Positions 1 through 6,973 of a stretch of DNA of 9,181 nt are shown piece after piece. A program made the translations under genes and the position numbers. Numbering within the stretch: the first letter of the stretch is position 1; each line of letters begins with the position of its first letter. The notes beneath the pieces are model-generated. The model made no database searches. It saw only the letters and a program-made list of their open reading frames with translations, and was not told where the DNA came from. The stretch comes from Chitinophagaceae bacterium (GTDB lineage Bacteria; Bacteroidota; Bacteroidia; Chitinophagales; Chitinophagaceae). The stretch covers positions 1-9,181 of the forward strand of contig CANEWV010000042.1 in the NCBI GenBank assembly GCA_947442905.1, in the 5' to 3' direction.

Positions 1-3
1 CAT

Positions 4-11
4 TATTTTTG
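4..11 (+). promoter_or_regulatory. Bacteroidota-type -7 box (TATTTTTG) for the TolC-family gene
   Basis: The 8-mer TATTTTTG fits the Bacteroidota primary sigma factor -7 consensus TAnnTTTG. It ends only 7 bp before the ATG at 19, so the transcript would start at or within a few bases of the start codon, giving a leaderless or nearly leaderless mRNA. The -33 region lies outside the window and cannot be checked. The same block recurs before the DUF4271 gene. Confidence 0.55.
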
Positions 12-18
12 TAGTTCT

Positions 19-1479
19 ATGAAATCATTATTTACCCTCCTTGCTGCCTTACTTGTATTTCAGGCGCAGTCCCAAACCGAAAAGTGGGACCTTAAACGTT
101 GTGTAGAATATGCGACCAGTCATAACATTTCTGTTAAACAAGCCGATATTCAGGCCCGAATTGCTGGGATACAGGTCAAGCTGTCAAAATTAGCTGTATA
201 CCCGTCTGTTTCGGGTAATTCTGGAATGGGGGTGCGATTTGGTAGATCTATCGACCCAACCACCAATGCGTTTTCCACCACACAATTTTTATATCAAAAT
301 ATTGGTTTGTCTGGGGGCATGCAACTTTACAATTATGGTATCATTAAAAATAGTGTTGCTGTTGCAGATTTAAACGCTAAAGCAGCCCTAGCCGATATTG
401 ATAGAATTGCCAATGATATCTCATTAAATGTGGCTAATTTTTATTTAAACATATTAGCAGCGGCAGAGCAAGTGAAAATTACACAAGTACAAATTGCTCA
501 AACATTAACGCAATTAGAAATCACTAAAAAAAGAGTGGATGCTGGTGCTTTACCAGAATTAAATTTGGCTGAAATACAGGTGCAGCTTGCGTCTGATAGT
601 AGTAATTATGTTGGTGCTTATACTGGATACGAGCAAAATATTTTGAATTTACAAGGGCTATTAAATGTAGATCCAGCAGTACCATTTGAAGTGGCTACGC
701 CTAATATTAGTGCCATTCCAATTCCAAGTTTTGCAGATTTGCAACCAGCCATGGTGTATGAAATGGCCCTTGGAACGCAGCCTTTACAAAAAGCAAATGT
801 CATCCGTTTAGAAGCTGCAAAAAAATCGGTATTAGTAGCCAAAGCGCAGCAATATCCAACCTTAACTGTAGGCGGCAATTTGGCATCTAATTTTTCCAAT
901 TCATTTAGAAGAACAACGGGCGCTAGCTTTTTAGGTTACGGAACACCCATGCCTGGTTTTGATCCAAAAGTTTCTATTGGAGGCCAAGATTATTTCGTAC
1001 AAAGCCCGATGTATAAACTCAATCAAACCAACCGAAACATCAGTGAAATATGGGATGGCTGGTCTAAACAGCTCAGTAATAACTTTGGTCAGAACATCGG
1101 ATTTAACCTATCTGTTCCCATTTTTAATGGCGGTCAGGCCAAAGGCGCCTATCAACGTGCTAACCTTAATGTAAAATCTGCGGAGTTGCAAAAAGAGCAA
1201 GCAGATATTACCTTAAAGCAAAATATTTATACGGCGTATAACAATGCAACCGCTGCGTTACAAAAATTAAATGCAAGCACCAAAGCTGTTGAAACCTCAC
1301 AAAAGGCCTATGATTTTGCTGTAAAAAGATATGAGGTAGGCCTTTTAAGTTCACTTGATTTAATCACCAATCAAAATAATTTATTGCGTGCTAAAGTGCA
1401 ACAACTAAGCAACCAATACGATTATATATTTAAGATGAAAGTGCTTGAGTTCTATAAAGGACAGGGTATAACACTTTAA
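19..1479 (+). CDS. TolC-family outer membrane efflux channel protein
   Basis: A 486-residue outer membrane factor expected to trimerise into a beta-barrel plus periplasmic alpha-tunnel, forming the exit duct of a tripartite export pump. Residues 1-19 are a signal peptide (MKS start, hydrophobic core, AQSQ-like cleavage region). The mature protein opens with WDLKRCVEYA, the usual start of the first OEP repeat in Bacteroidota TolC proteins. A YPSVSGNSG strand with GVRFGRSIDP follows near residue 61, then long Ala/Gln/Leu-rich helices at about 110-215. The second repeat has its barrel strands near 358-375 (NIGFNLSVPIFNGG) and closing helices to the end. Between the repeats, roughly residues 285-355, is a polar Asn/Gly/Ser-rich insert of about 60 residues, probably surface-exposed. 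Length is normal to slightly long for the family. The ATG at 19 is chosen because it directly precedes the signal peptide. The adaptor gene follows after 42 bp on the same strand, which implies an operon. Substrate unknown. Confidence 0.93.
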   Translation: MKSLFTLLAALLVFQAQSQTEKWDLKRCVEYATSHNISVKQADIQARIAGIQVKLSKLAVYPSVSGNSGMGVRFGRSIDPTTNAFSTTQFLYQNIGLSGGMQLYNYGIIKNSVAVADLNAKAALADIDRIANDISLNVANFYLNILAAAEQVKITQVQIAQTLTQLEITKKRVDAGALPELNLAEIQVQLASDSSNYVGAYTGYEQNILNLQGLLNVDPAVPFEVATPNISAIPIPSFADLQPAMVYEMALGTQPLQKANVIRLEAAKKSVLVAKAQQYPTLTVGGNLASNFSNSFRRTTGASFLGYGTPMPGFDPKVSIGGQDYFVQSPMYKLNQTNRNISEIWDGWSKQLSNNFGQNIGFNLSVPIFNGGQAKGAYQRANLNVKSAELQKEQADITLKQNIYTAYNNATAALQKLNASTKAVETSQKAYDFAVKRYEVGLLSSLDLITNQNNLLRAKVQQLSNQYDYIFKMKVLEFYKGQGITL

Positions 1480-1521
1480 TACATCATCATAACATTTTTA
1501 AAAAGTTTGAAATACAATATC

Positions 1522-2895
1522 ATGAATAAAAAATTACTTTGGACGATCGTATCACTTGTTGTTTTAATTGTTTTGTTTGTAACGCTTAAAAAAACGGGCG
1601 TGATTGGAAAAGAAGATGGGCTTACCGTTTCTGCAGAAAAAGCAGCGATGCGCACCATCATTGAAACTGTAAATGCAAGTGGTAAAGTATATCCAGAAAT
1701 CGAAGTAAAAGTGAGTCCAGATATCAGTGGAGAAATTGTTGAGTTAAATGTAAACGAAGGGGATAGTGTAACCAAAGGTCAAGTATTGGCCCGTATCTAC
1801 GCAGACATTTATTCTACCCAGCGTGATCAAGTAGCTGCAGGTGTAAACCAAGCTAGAGCGCAGCTAGCTAATTCTAGCGCAAGTATCATTGGTTTAAAAG
1901 CAACACTTGAAAACACGAAGCAGGTGTATGATCGTCAGCTTAAGTTATATAACGACAAAGTAACTTCTCGTCAAGAATTTGAACAAGCGGAACAGGCCTA
2001 TAGATCTGCAGAAGCAAATTATAATGGTGCTAAAGAAGGTCTTAAAGGAACCCAGGCTGCTATCAGTGGTGCAGAAGCACAACTAGCACGTGCTAATAAA
2101 GATTTATCTCGAACAACGCTTGTAGCGCCAATGAATGGTATTATTAGTTTACTCGCCGTTAAAAAAGGAGAGCGTGTTGTAGGTACAGCACAAATGGCGG
2201 GTACCGAGATGATGCGTGTAGCAGATATGCGTAGTATTGAAATTAGAGTTGATGTGGGTGAAAATGATATACCAAAAGTTAAAATTGGTGACACAGCGGT
2301 TGTAGAAGTAGATGCTTACACCAATAGAAAATTTAAAGGCCTTGTATACAAAATTGCAAATCCAATAACTGCTGGATCAGCTGCAGGAGGCGGAAGTGCT
2401 GAGGTAACCAACTACAAAGTGCATATCCGTTTATTGCAAAGTAGTTATCAAGATTTATTGGTGGCTGGCAATAGTTTTCCTTTTAGACCAGGGATGAGTG
2501 CTAGTGCAGATATTCAAACCAAAACAAAAGTCAACGTTTTGTCTATTCCTTTAAATGCAGTTACGACAAGAGATAAATCAGAAGCGAAAGCAGGCGCAAG
2601 TTCTGGTAAAGAAGATAAAAAAGAAGAAGCTGCTCCAGCTTCAGACAAAAAAACATTAGAATCTGATGATTCTGAAGAAGTGGTATTTGTGCTACAAAAA
2701 GACAACCATGTTAAAAAGGTAAAAGTAAAAACAGATATTCAAGACCTTAATTTCATCGAAATTGTTAGCGGCATTGCGGCAGGTGATCAAGTTATCACAG
2801 GTCCTTACAATATAGTGAGCAAGCTTATTAAAGATAGTAGCCTAGTAAAAGTAGTAAGTAAGGATAAGCTTTTTGAAGACAAGAAAAAAGACTAA
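1522..2895 (+). CDS. Periplasmic adaptor subunit (HlyD/MacA-like membrane fusion protein) of an efflux system
   Basis: A 457-residue adaptor that bridges an inner-membrane transporter to the TolC-like channel encoded just upstream. Residues 5-21 form one N-terminal membrane anchor after MNKK. The first half of the lipoyl-like domain spans about 64-92 (SPDISGEIVELNVNEGDSV). A helical hairpin rich in Ala, Gln, Glu and Lys covers about 95-197. The second lipoyl half is at about 198-235 (TTLVAPMNGIISLLAVKKGE). The beta-barrel domain covers about 238-335 and the membrane-proximal domain about 340-445. An odd point is a charged, Lys/Glu/Ser/Ala-rich low-complexity insert at about 350-385, just after the SIPLNAV strand. 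ATG 1522 is preferred to an in-frame TTG at 1507 because it is an ATG and gives the standard anchor. No inner-membrane partner is visible, so MacB-type ABC versus RND pairing cannot be settled. The general style is closest to MacA-like adaptors of Bacteroidota. Confidence 0.92.
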   Translation: MNKKLLWTIVSLVVLIVLFVTLKKTGVIGKEDGLTVSAEKAAMRTIIETVNASGKVYPEIEVKVSPDISGEIVELNVNEGDSVTKGQVLARIYADIYSTQRDQVAAGVNQARAQLANSSASIIGLKATLENTKQVYDRQLKLYNDKVTSRQEFEQAEQAYRSAEANYNGAKEGLKGTQAAISGAEAQLARANKDLSRTTLVAPMNGIISLLAVKKGERVVGTAQMAGTEMMRVADMRSIEIRVDVGENDIPKVKIGDTAVVEVDAYTNRKFKGLVYKIANPITAGSAAGGGSAEVTNYKVHIRLLQSSYQDLLVAGNSFPFRPGMSASADIQTKTKVNVLSIPLNAVTTRDKSEAKAGASSGKEDKKEEAAPASDKKTLESDDSEEVVFVLQKDNHVKKVKVKTDIQDLNFIEIVSGIAAGDQVITGPYNIVSKLIKDSSLVKVVSKDKLFEDKKKD

Positions 2896-2919
2896 GATTT
2901 TCAATAAAAAATCCTTTCG

Positions 2920-2927
2920 TATCTTTG
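2920..2927 (+). promoter_or_regulatory. Bacteroidota-type -7 box (TATCTTTG) for gpsA
   Basis: TATCTTTG matches TAnnTTTG and lies in the 57-bp gap between the adaptor gene and gpsA. It ends 25 bp before the gpsA ATG, which would give a leader of about 20 bases. No clear TTG occurs at the expected -33 spacing (the region reads GATTTTC), so support rests on the -7 box and its position. It suggests gpsA is transcribed separately from the export genes. Confidence 0.5.
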
Positions 2928-2944
2928 TGGTTGATTAACAACCA
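2928..2944 (+). promoter_or_regulatory. Inverted repeat TGGTTGATTAACAACCA at the gpsA transcript start
   Basis: Six-base arms TGGTTG and CAACCA pair perfectly around the centre ATTAA, and one further inner T/A pair also matches. The repeat begins directly after the -7 box and would cover the transcription start and most of the short leader. It could be an operator for a dimeric repressor, or a small 5' hairpin that affects mRNA stability or translation of gpsA. No regulator family is recognised. A chance repeat is possible. Confidence 0.35.
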
Positions 2945-2952
2945 AATTAGAT

Positions 2953-3963
2953 ATGCGTTTTGGAATTATCGGAAGCGGAAGTTGGGCAACAGCACTTGCT
3001 AAAATCTTAACAGATAATGGTCATGATATTCATTGGTGGGTTAGAAATGCTGAAACCATTCAATACATTCAAAAACGCAAGCACAATCCACATTATTTAA
3101 GCGCTGCTTATTTTAATCAGGCACAACTTCAATTAACGGATAACGTGCAGGATCTGGTGGCCGCAGTTGATGTTATTGTGGTAGCTGTTCCTTCTGCCTA
3201 TGTAAGTTCCATTTTTGAAGGTATTGACGCCAATTTATTGAAGGGTAAAAAAATTGTATCGGCAGTAAAAGGTATTTTACCAGATCATAATGTACTGCTC
3301 AATCAATACCTGCAAGCCAATTTTAATTTTCCGTTGGACCATTATTTTACGCTACTTGGTCCTTGTCACGCAGAAGAAGTGGTCGCCGAAAAACTCTCCT
3401 ATTTAACTTTTTCTGGAACTACACATGAAGCAGCGCAGGAAATAGCTTCCTATTTTAATTGCGAATACATCAATACGGTAGTGAATACCGATATCAATGG
3501 CTCACAATTTGCTTCTGTTTTAAAAAATATTTATGCGCTAGGTGCTGGTATTGCACATGGGCTTGAATACGGTGATAACTTTTTAAGCGTTTATATTGCT
3601 AATTGCGCCAATGAAATGGCTAATTTTTTACAAAAATGTGATCACTCGGAAGGGGCTAGCAAAGCTGCGGAGCCTCCAAATTATAACGCTTCGGTATATT
3701 TAGGTGATCTACTTGTTACTTGTTACTCTTTGTATAGTAGAAACCGAACTTTTGGCAATATGATTGGTAAAGGGTACTCTGTTAAATCGGCTCAGCTTGA
3801 ATTAAACATGGTAGCCGAAGGTTATAACGCTAGTAAGTGTATTTTTGAAATCAATCAGGCGTACGGTGCGGAAATGCCTATTGCTACAGCAATCTATCAA
3901 ATTTTGTGGAAGCATGTGCACGCCGCAAATGGCTTTGCAGAGGTTGAAAAAATCCTATTTTAA
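2953..3963 (+). CDS. gpsA: NAD(P)H-dependent glycerol-3-phosphate dehydrogenase
   Basis: A cytosolic enzyme that reduces dihydroxyacetone phosphate to sn-glycerol-3-phosphate, the backbone for phospholipid synthesis. The 336-residue protein has the usual family length. The Rossmann dinucleotide-binding loop is at the N terminus (GIIGSGSWATALA, residues 4-16). The first conserved lysine lies in SAVKGI (K106) and the substrate loop is GPCHAEEV (136-143). The catalytic lysine is in LKNIYALGAGIAHGL (K191). The C-terminal domain carries the signature GDLLVTCYSLYSRNRTFG (251-268) followed by VAEGYNASK (287-295). The loop has Cys where many homologues have Ser or Thr, which I take to be a lineage variant and not a defect. 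The ATG at 2953 puts the Rossmann strand at residue 2, as expected. There is no Shine-Dalgarno site. It stops 11 bp from the convergent hemW stop codon. Confidence 0.96.
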   Translation: MRFGIIGSGSWATALAKILTDNGHDIHWWVRNAETIQYIQKRKHNPHYLSAAYFNQAQLQLTDNVQDLVAAVDVIVVAVPSAYVSSIFEGIDANLLKGKKIVSAVKGILPDHNVLLNQYLQANFNFPLDHYFTLLGPCHAEEVVAEKLSYLTFSGTTHEAAQEIASYFNCEYINTVVNTDINGSQFASVLKNIYALGAGIAHGLEYGDNFLSVYIANCANEMANFLQKCDHSEGASKAAEPPNYNASVYLGDLLVTCYSLYSRNRTFGNMIGKGYSVKSAQLELNMVAEGYNASKCIFEINQAYGAEMPIATAIYQILWKHVHAANGFAEVEKILF

Positions 3964-3974
3964 TGTTGCTGTAG

Positions 3975-5108
3975 CTACACTTCAAAAAAATCAGCGGCAA
4001 TGCCGTCTAAAAAAAACTTTCCCTGATCGGTTGCTATCAAAAAAAGTGCTTGCTCCATTAATTGACCTTGATTAATATAATGTGCTGCTATTTTTTTTGT
4101 TCTATTAACAGTGTTGTCTCCAAATCTTTCATGTAAATATTCATACGAACAACCTTCAATGGTTCGAAGCGATGTCATGATATATTCATTGTATTGTGTT
4201 GCTAGTGATAATGTTTCTGACTCAAACGGCACGATGCCTTTTTCGATGCTACTTATATATAGCGCATTGTTTGCAATATTCCATTGACGTGAACTTCCAG
4301 TAAATGAATGTGCAGAAGGGCCTATGCCAAGGTATTTTTTTTGTTGCCAATAGCTGGTATTGTGCTTGCTTCTGTAACCCGGCAATGCAAGGTTGGAAAG
4401 CTCGTAATGTTCATATCCCGCATGTGTTGCATGCTTTGTTAGTAGTTCAAAATGGACAGCTTGTTTTGCTGTATCGATATCTTCTTTTTCTCCTTTTAAA
4501 ATAAGCGCATTGAGTGGTGTTTTGGGCTCTACTGTTAATGCATAACAAGACAAATGTTGTACTTCTAGTGCAACAGCTTTGTCAATATTTTGTATCCATT
4601 TTTCATTTGTAAGAGTAGGGATACCATAAATAAGGTCTATTGAAATATTATGGATGCCAACTGCTTTTGCAAGTTCAATGGCCTGAACGGCAGCTTCTGA
4701 TCTGTGCGCACGATTCATCCAAATAAGGTCTTCGTTGACAAACGATTGCACACCTATACTAAGCCTATTGATACCCATCGATTTTAATGATATCAGTTTT
4801 TCTCTTGTGATATCATCAGGGTTGGCTTCTAGGGTGATTTCTATTTGTGCAGAAAGGTTAAAATACTTTTTAATGGTGGCAAGTATTTGAGCGGTAGCAT
4901 GACTCGGTAAAAGTGAAGGGGTGCCACCTCCAAAATAAATAGTATCTATTAATGCGTTTGGCGCTTCAAAAAAATGCTTTTGCAATTCTATTTCTTTGCA
5001 GAGAGCTTGTACCATGGGGTCTAATAATTTGGTAGAAGCGCTGAAATGAAAATTACAATAGTGGCAGGCCTGTTTGCAGAAAGGAATATGGATGTAAATG
5101 CCTGCCAT
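3975..5108 (-). CDS. hemW: Radical SAM heme chaperone HemW (HemN-like; often annotated coproporphyrinogen III oxidase-like)
   Basis: A 377-residue cytosolic radical-SAM protein. The cluster motif is at the very N terminus, CKQACHYC (C11, C15, C18), holding the [4Fe-4S] cluster with SAM. It is followed by Asn-Phe and not by the extra Cys of true HemN, which favours HemW. The glycine-rich SAM-binding stretch YFGGGTPSLL is at 58-67. Other family landmarks are LEANPDD (93-99), INRLSIGVQSF (113-123), DLIYGIPTLT (158-167), LSCYALTVEP (186-195) and YLGIGPSAHSF (259-269). A HemN C-terminal domain follows with RTIEGCSYEYL (315-325). HemW proteins bind heme and deliver it to target proteins; they are not proven coproporphyrinogen oxidases. 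The ATG start (reading leftward from 5108) places MAGIYIHIPFC exactly as in the family. It is transcribed divergently from the DUF4271-hemD run, 80 bp between starts. Confidence 0.93.
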   Translation of the reverse strand: MAGIYIHIPFCKQACHYCNFHFSASTKLLDPMVQALCKEIELQKHFFEAPNALIDTIYFGGGTPSLLPSHATAQILATIKKYFNLSAQIEITLEANPDDITREKLISLKSMGINRLSIGVQSFVNEDLIWMNRAHRSEAAVQAIELAKAVGIHNISIDLIYGIPTLTNEKWIQNIDKAVALEVQHLSCYALTVEPKTPLNALILKGEKEDIDTAKQAVHFELLTKHATHAGYEHYELSNLALPGYRSKHNTSYWQQKKYLGIGPSAHSFTGSSRQWNIANNALYISSIEKGIVPFESETLSLATQYNEYIMTSLRTIEGCSYEYLHERFGDNTVNRTKKIAAHYINQGQLMEQALFLIATDQGKFFLDGIAADFFEV

Positions 5109-5124
5109 GTAAATGTTTATGTCG

Positions 5125-5132
5125 CAAATCTA
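5125..5132 (-). promoter_or_regulatory. hemW: Minus-strand -7 box (TAGATTTG) for hemW
   Basis: Read on the minus strand this is TAGATTTG, a match to TAnnTTTG. It ends 16 bp before the hemW ATG, giving a leader of about 12 bases. There is no clear TTG at the -33 position. It lies in the 80-bp divergent gap and is back-to-back with the plus-strand box at 5176-5183. Confidence 0.45.
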
Positions 5133-5175
5133 CCAAATACTTGCTACTATGCCGTTAATGTTAGACTAAGCTCCT

Positions 5176-5183
5176 TATTTTTG
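5176..5183 (+). promoter_or_regulatory. -7 box (TATTTTTG) for the DUF4271 gene
   Basis: TATTTTTG matches TAnnTTTG and ends 5 bp before the ATG at 5189, so the mRNA would be leaderless or nearly so. The 12 bases TTATTTTTGTAG (5175-5186) are identical to those before the TolC-family gene at 3-14. No good TTG is seen at -33. Confidence 0.5.
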
Positions 5184-5188
5184 TAGCC

Positions 5189-6139
5189 ATGCGATCCCGT
5201 TATTTGTTATTCATTGTAGTTTTTTTGAGTGCTTCCCTTTTTATAGGCACTAGCCTCTTGGCTCAACAAAAACCAGATAGCACTTCTAACATTGACACCA
5301 CGTCCATTATTCCTTCTGCAGATTCAATAACTAAAAATCGAACACAAAGAGCAACAGATTCCCTTCTGGTGCTTCAGAAAAAAAAGTCAATTAGGGATAC
5401 CGCATCTTATAAAAAACTAATGACGCATCCTTATTTACCGATGCAAACGAAGCCTTCTTTTCGAATCAATGAACTTCGTATTGCGGCTAGTTTTGATGGC
5501 AGGTTTTACTTGATTATTGGAATGCTGTTTTATTTGGCATTTATAAAAGTAACATTCCCCAAGTACTTTTCTAATGTTTTTGAGCTCATTTTCCAAAGTC
5601 CTATAAGGCAAAAACAAACGAGAGAGCAGTTGCAGCAAAATAATTTGGCTTCTCTGTTTAGTAATATTTTATTCATTCTCAACGCATCTATTTTTGTATC
5701 CCTGATTGCTGTTAAAAATGGATGGGTAGATTTGTCATTGTATAGTTGTATTGCATATAGCGCTGTTGGATTTACAGCCCTCTATTTATTCAAATTTTTA
5801 TTTTTATGGCTATCTGGCTGGCTCTTTTCACAGGGGGAAGCTATTGGTAATTATAGCTTTATTGTTTTTTTGACCAATAAAGTAATGGGTGTTTTTTTAA
5901 TACCGGCTATTTTATTATTGGCATTTTCTCCCGAATCTGTTCAAGATTTTGCCTACAATAGTGCCTTAATCGTCATCAGTATCCTCTTTGTTTATAGGTA
6001 CCTTGTATCCTTCTCTATTGTAAGGGCTTCTTTGAAGGTGAGCGCCTTCCATTTTTTCTTGTACCTTTGCACCTGCGAAGTACTTCCTATGTTGGTTTTA
6101 TATAAATTGACCATGGATTTTATTAGCGGAACTTTTTAA
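5189..6139 (+). CDS. DUF4271 domain-containing integral membrane protein
   Basis: A 316-residue inner-membrane protein of unknown function, of the Bacteroidota-restricted DUF4271 type. Residues 1-26 are a signal peptide or signal anchor (MRSRYLLFIVVFLSASLFIG, then LLAQQ). A polar Ser/Thr/Lys-rich stretch at about 27-100 follows, probably periplasmic. About six hydrophobic segments come next: 106-121, 155-175, 184-212, 222-247, 256-278 and 286-308. The cytoplasmic or periplasmic loop at 132-153 (SPIRQKQTREQLQQNN) is strongly polar. The last segment contains a histidine (H288), a CxC pair (C294, C296) and a glutamate (E297) within an otherwise hydrophobic stretch. The family is usually next to a HemD-like gene, and here hemD follows after 25 bp with hemW divergent upstream. 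A link to tetrapyrrole metabolism is an inference from context only. ATG chosen because it opens the signal sequence. Confidence 0.85.
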   Translation: MRSRYLLFIVVFLSASLFIGTSLLAQQKPDSTSNIDTTSIIPSADSITKNRTQRATDSLLVLQKKKSIRDTASYKKLMTHPYLPMQTKPSFRINELRIAASFDGRFYLIIGMLFYLAFIKVTFPKYFSNVFELIFQSPIRQKQTREQLQQNNLASLFSNILFILNASIFVSLIAVKNGWVDLSLYSCIAYSAVGFTALYLFKFLFLWLSGWLFSQGEAIGNYSFIVFLTNKVMGVFLIPAILLLAFSPESVQDFAYNSALIVISILFVYRYLVSFSIVRASLKVSAFHFFLYLCTCEVLPMLVLYKLTMDFISGTF

Positions 6140-6144
6140 CTTTG
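6137..6144 (+). promoter_or_regulatory. hemD: -7 box (TAACTTTG) for hemD, overlapping the DUF4271 stop codon
   Basis: TAACTTTG fits TAnnTTTG and its first three bases are the TAA stop of the DUF4271 gene. It ends 20 bp before the hemD ATG. It could give hemD and the downstream gene their own transcript in addition to read-through from DUF4271. The nearest upstream TTG (6107-6109) is too far away for the usual -33 spacing, so support is moderate. Confidence 0.4.
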
Positions 6145-6164
6145 CACAATCTTAGATAAGTAGC

Positions 6165-6968
6165 ATGGCAAAAATCGGATCAAAAACTGGAACAGCTGTT
6201 AAAGCGGTCGCTCCTAAAAGAATTTTAATTTCTCAGCCAAAACCGGAAAGTGATAAATCTCCTTATTACGATTTAGAACGCAAGTACCAGGTAGAACTGG
6301 TTTTCCATCCATTTATTAAATTAGATGGTATTCCGGCTAAAGATTTTAGAAAACAAAAGATTGATATAGCTGCTTACACGGGTGTCATTTTTACCAGCCG
6401 AAATGCCATTGATCATTTTTTTCGTACCGCAGAGGAAATGAAATTATCTATTAGTCAAGACACAAAATACTTTTGTATTACGGAGGCTGTTGCGCTTTAC
6501 CTTCAAAAATTTATTTTATATCGTAAGCGTAAGGTTTTTTATGGTGCAGATGGATCTAGTAAAAGTATGCTTGATGTAATCAATAAACATAAAGAGAATG
6601 AAAAGTTCTTGTATGTATGTAGTGAAAATCAGCAGGACAATGATATTTGCGGTTGGCTTAAACTACACAAATGTAGTTTTGAATTAGCATTCATGTACCG
6701 CAGTATTAGCAATGACATCACACCTTTATTTCAGAAAAAAGGGTTTGAAATCATTTGTTTTTTTACCCCGAGTGGCGTAAAAAGTTTATTTGATAATTTT
6801 CCAGATTTCAAACAAAATAAAATTGTTATCGGCGCTTTTGGAAGTAATACGTCTAAAGCTGTTGAAGACGCTACACTCCGCTTGGATATTAAGGCGCCAG
6901 TTCCTCAACGAACTAGTTTAGTTGCGGCTTTAGACCACTATTTGCAATCGCTTGTTGCAAAAAAATAA
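6165..6968 (+). CDS. hemD: Uroporphyrinogen-III synthase (HemD family)
   Basis: A cytosolic enzyme that cyclises the linear tetrapyrrole hydroxymethylbilane with inversion of ring D, giving uroporphyrinogen III for heme and related pigments. The 267 residues have the two-lobed HemD pattern. The first lobe begins at [20 protein letters not shown] (18-37), typical of Bacteroidota HemD, and continues with [14 protein letters not shown] (73-86). The second lobe has LYVCSENQQ (149-157), [14 protein letters not shown] (196-209) and the closing [15 protein letters not shown] (222-236) with [12 protein letters not shown] (245-256). The family diverges strongly in sequence, so assignment rests on these motifs and on the DUF4271 neighbour. 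The first 17 residues are a basic Lys/Ala-rich extension ahead of the core. ATG 6165 is the only ATG before the core. The next gene starts 5 bp after the stop. Confidence 0.87.
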   Translation: MAKIGSKTGTAVKAVAPKRILISQPKPESDKSPYYDLERKYQVELVFHPFIKLDGIPAKDFRKQKIDIAAYTGVIFTSRNAIDHFFRTAEEMKLSISQDTKYFCITEAVALYLQKFILYRKRKVFYGADGSSKSMLDVINKHKENEKFLYVCSENQQDNDICGWLKLHKCSFELAFMYRSISNDITPLFQKKGFEIICFFTPSGVKSLFDNFPDFKQNKIVIGAFGSNTSKAVEDATLRLDIKAPVPQRTSLVAALDHYLQSLVAKK

Positions 6969-6973
6969 TCTTT

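Noticed and set aside
618..899. Antisense open frames opposite the TolC gene, and similar ones opposite the adaptor (2019-2294, 2514-2705) and DUF255 (8462-8665) genes
   Set aside because: They overlap strongly supported genes, have unlikely protein composition and show no promoter or family signature.
1495..1504. TTTTTAAAAA palindrome between the TolC and adaptor genes
   Set aside because: Simple A/T run expected in AT-rich spacers; no other sign of a control site.
1507..1521. TTG at 1507 as the start of the adaptor protein, adding five residues
   Set aside because: The in-frame ATG at 1522 opens the normal MNKK-anchor pattern and is a better start; there is no ribosome site favouring the TTG.
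2896..2913. GATTTT / AAAATC pairing just after the adaptor stop as a terminator
   Set aside because: The stem is six pairs, almost all A-T, with no following T tract; too weak to call.
3088..3240. Possible defect in GpsA, because the substrate loop (136-143) has Cys where Ser or Thr is common
   Set aside because: All other signatures, both conserved lysines and full length are intact, so this looks like a lineage variant.
3984..4004. Minus-strand hairpin CGGC-ATT-GCCG followed by seven Ts, resembling an intrinsic terminator
   Set aside because: It lies inside the last codons of hemW, so termination there would remove the stop codon. The stem is only four pairs, and the Ts simply encode Phe-Phe.
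6062..6069. TACCTTTG inside the DUF4271 gene, a perfect match to the -7 consensus
   Set aside because: It is within coding sequence about 95 bp before hemD, no TTG is at -33 spacing, and a better-placed box lies at 6137-6144. An internal promoter remains possible.
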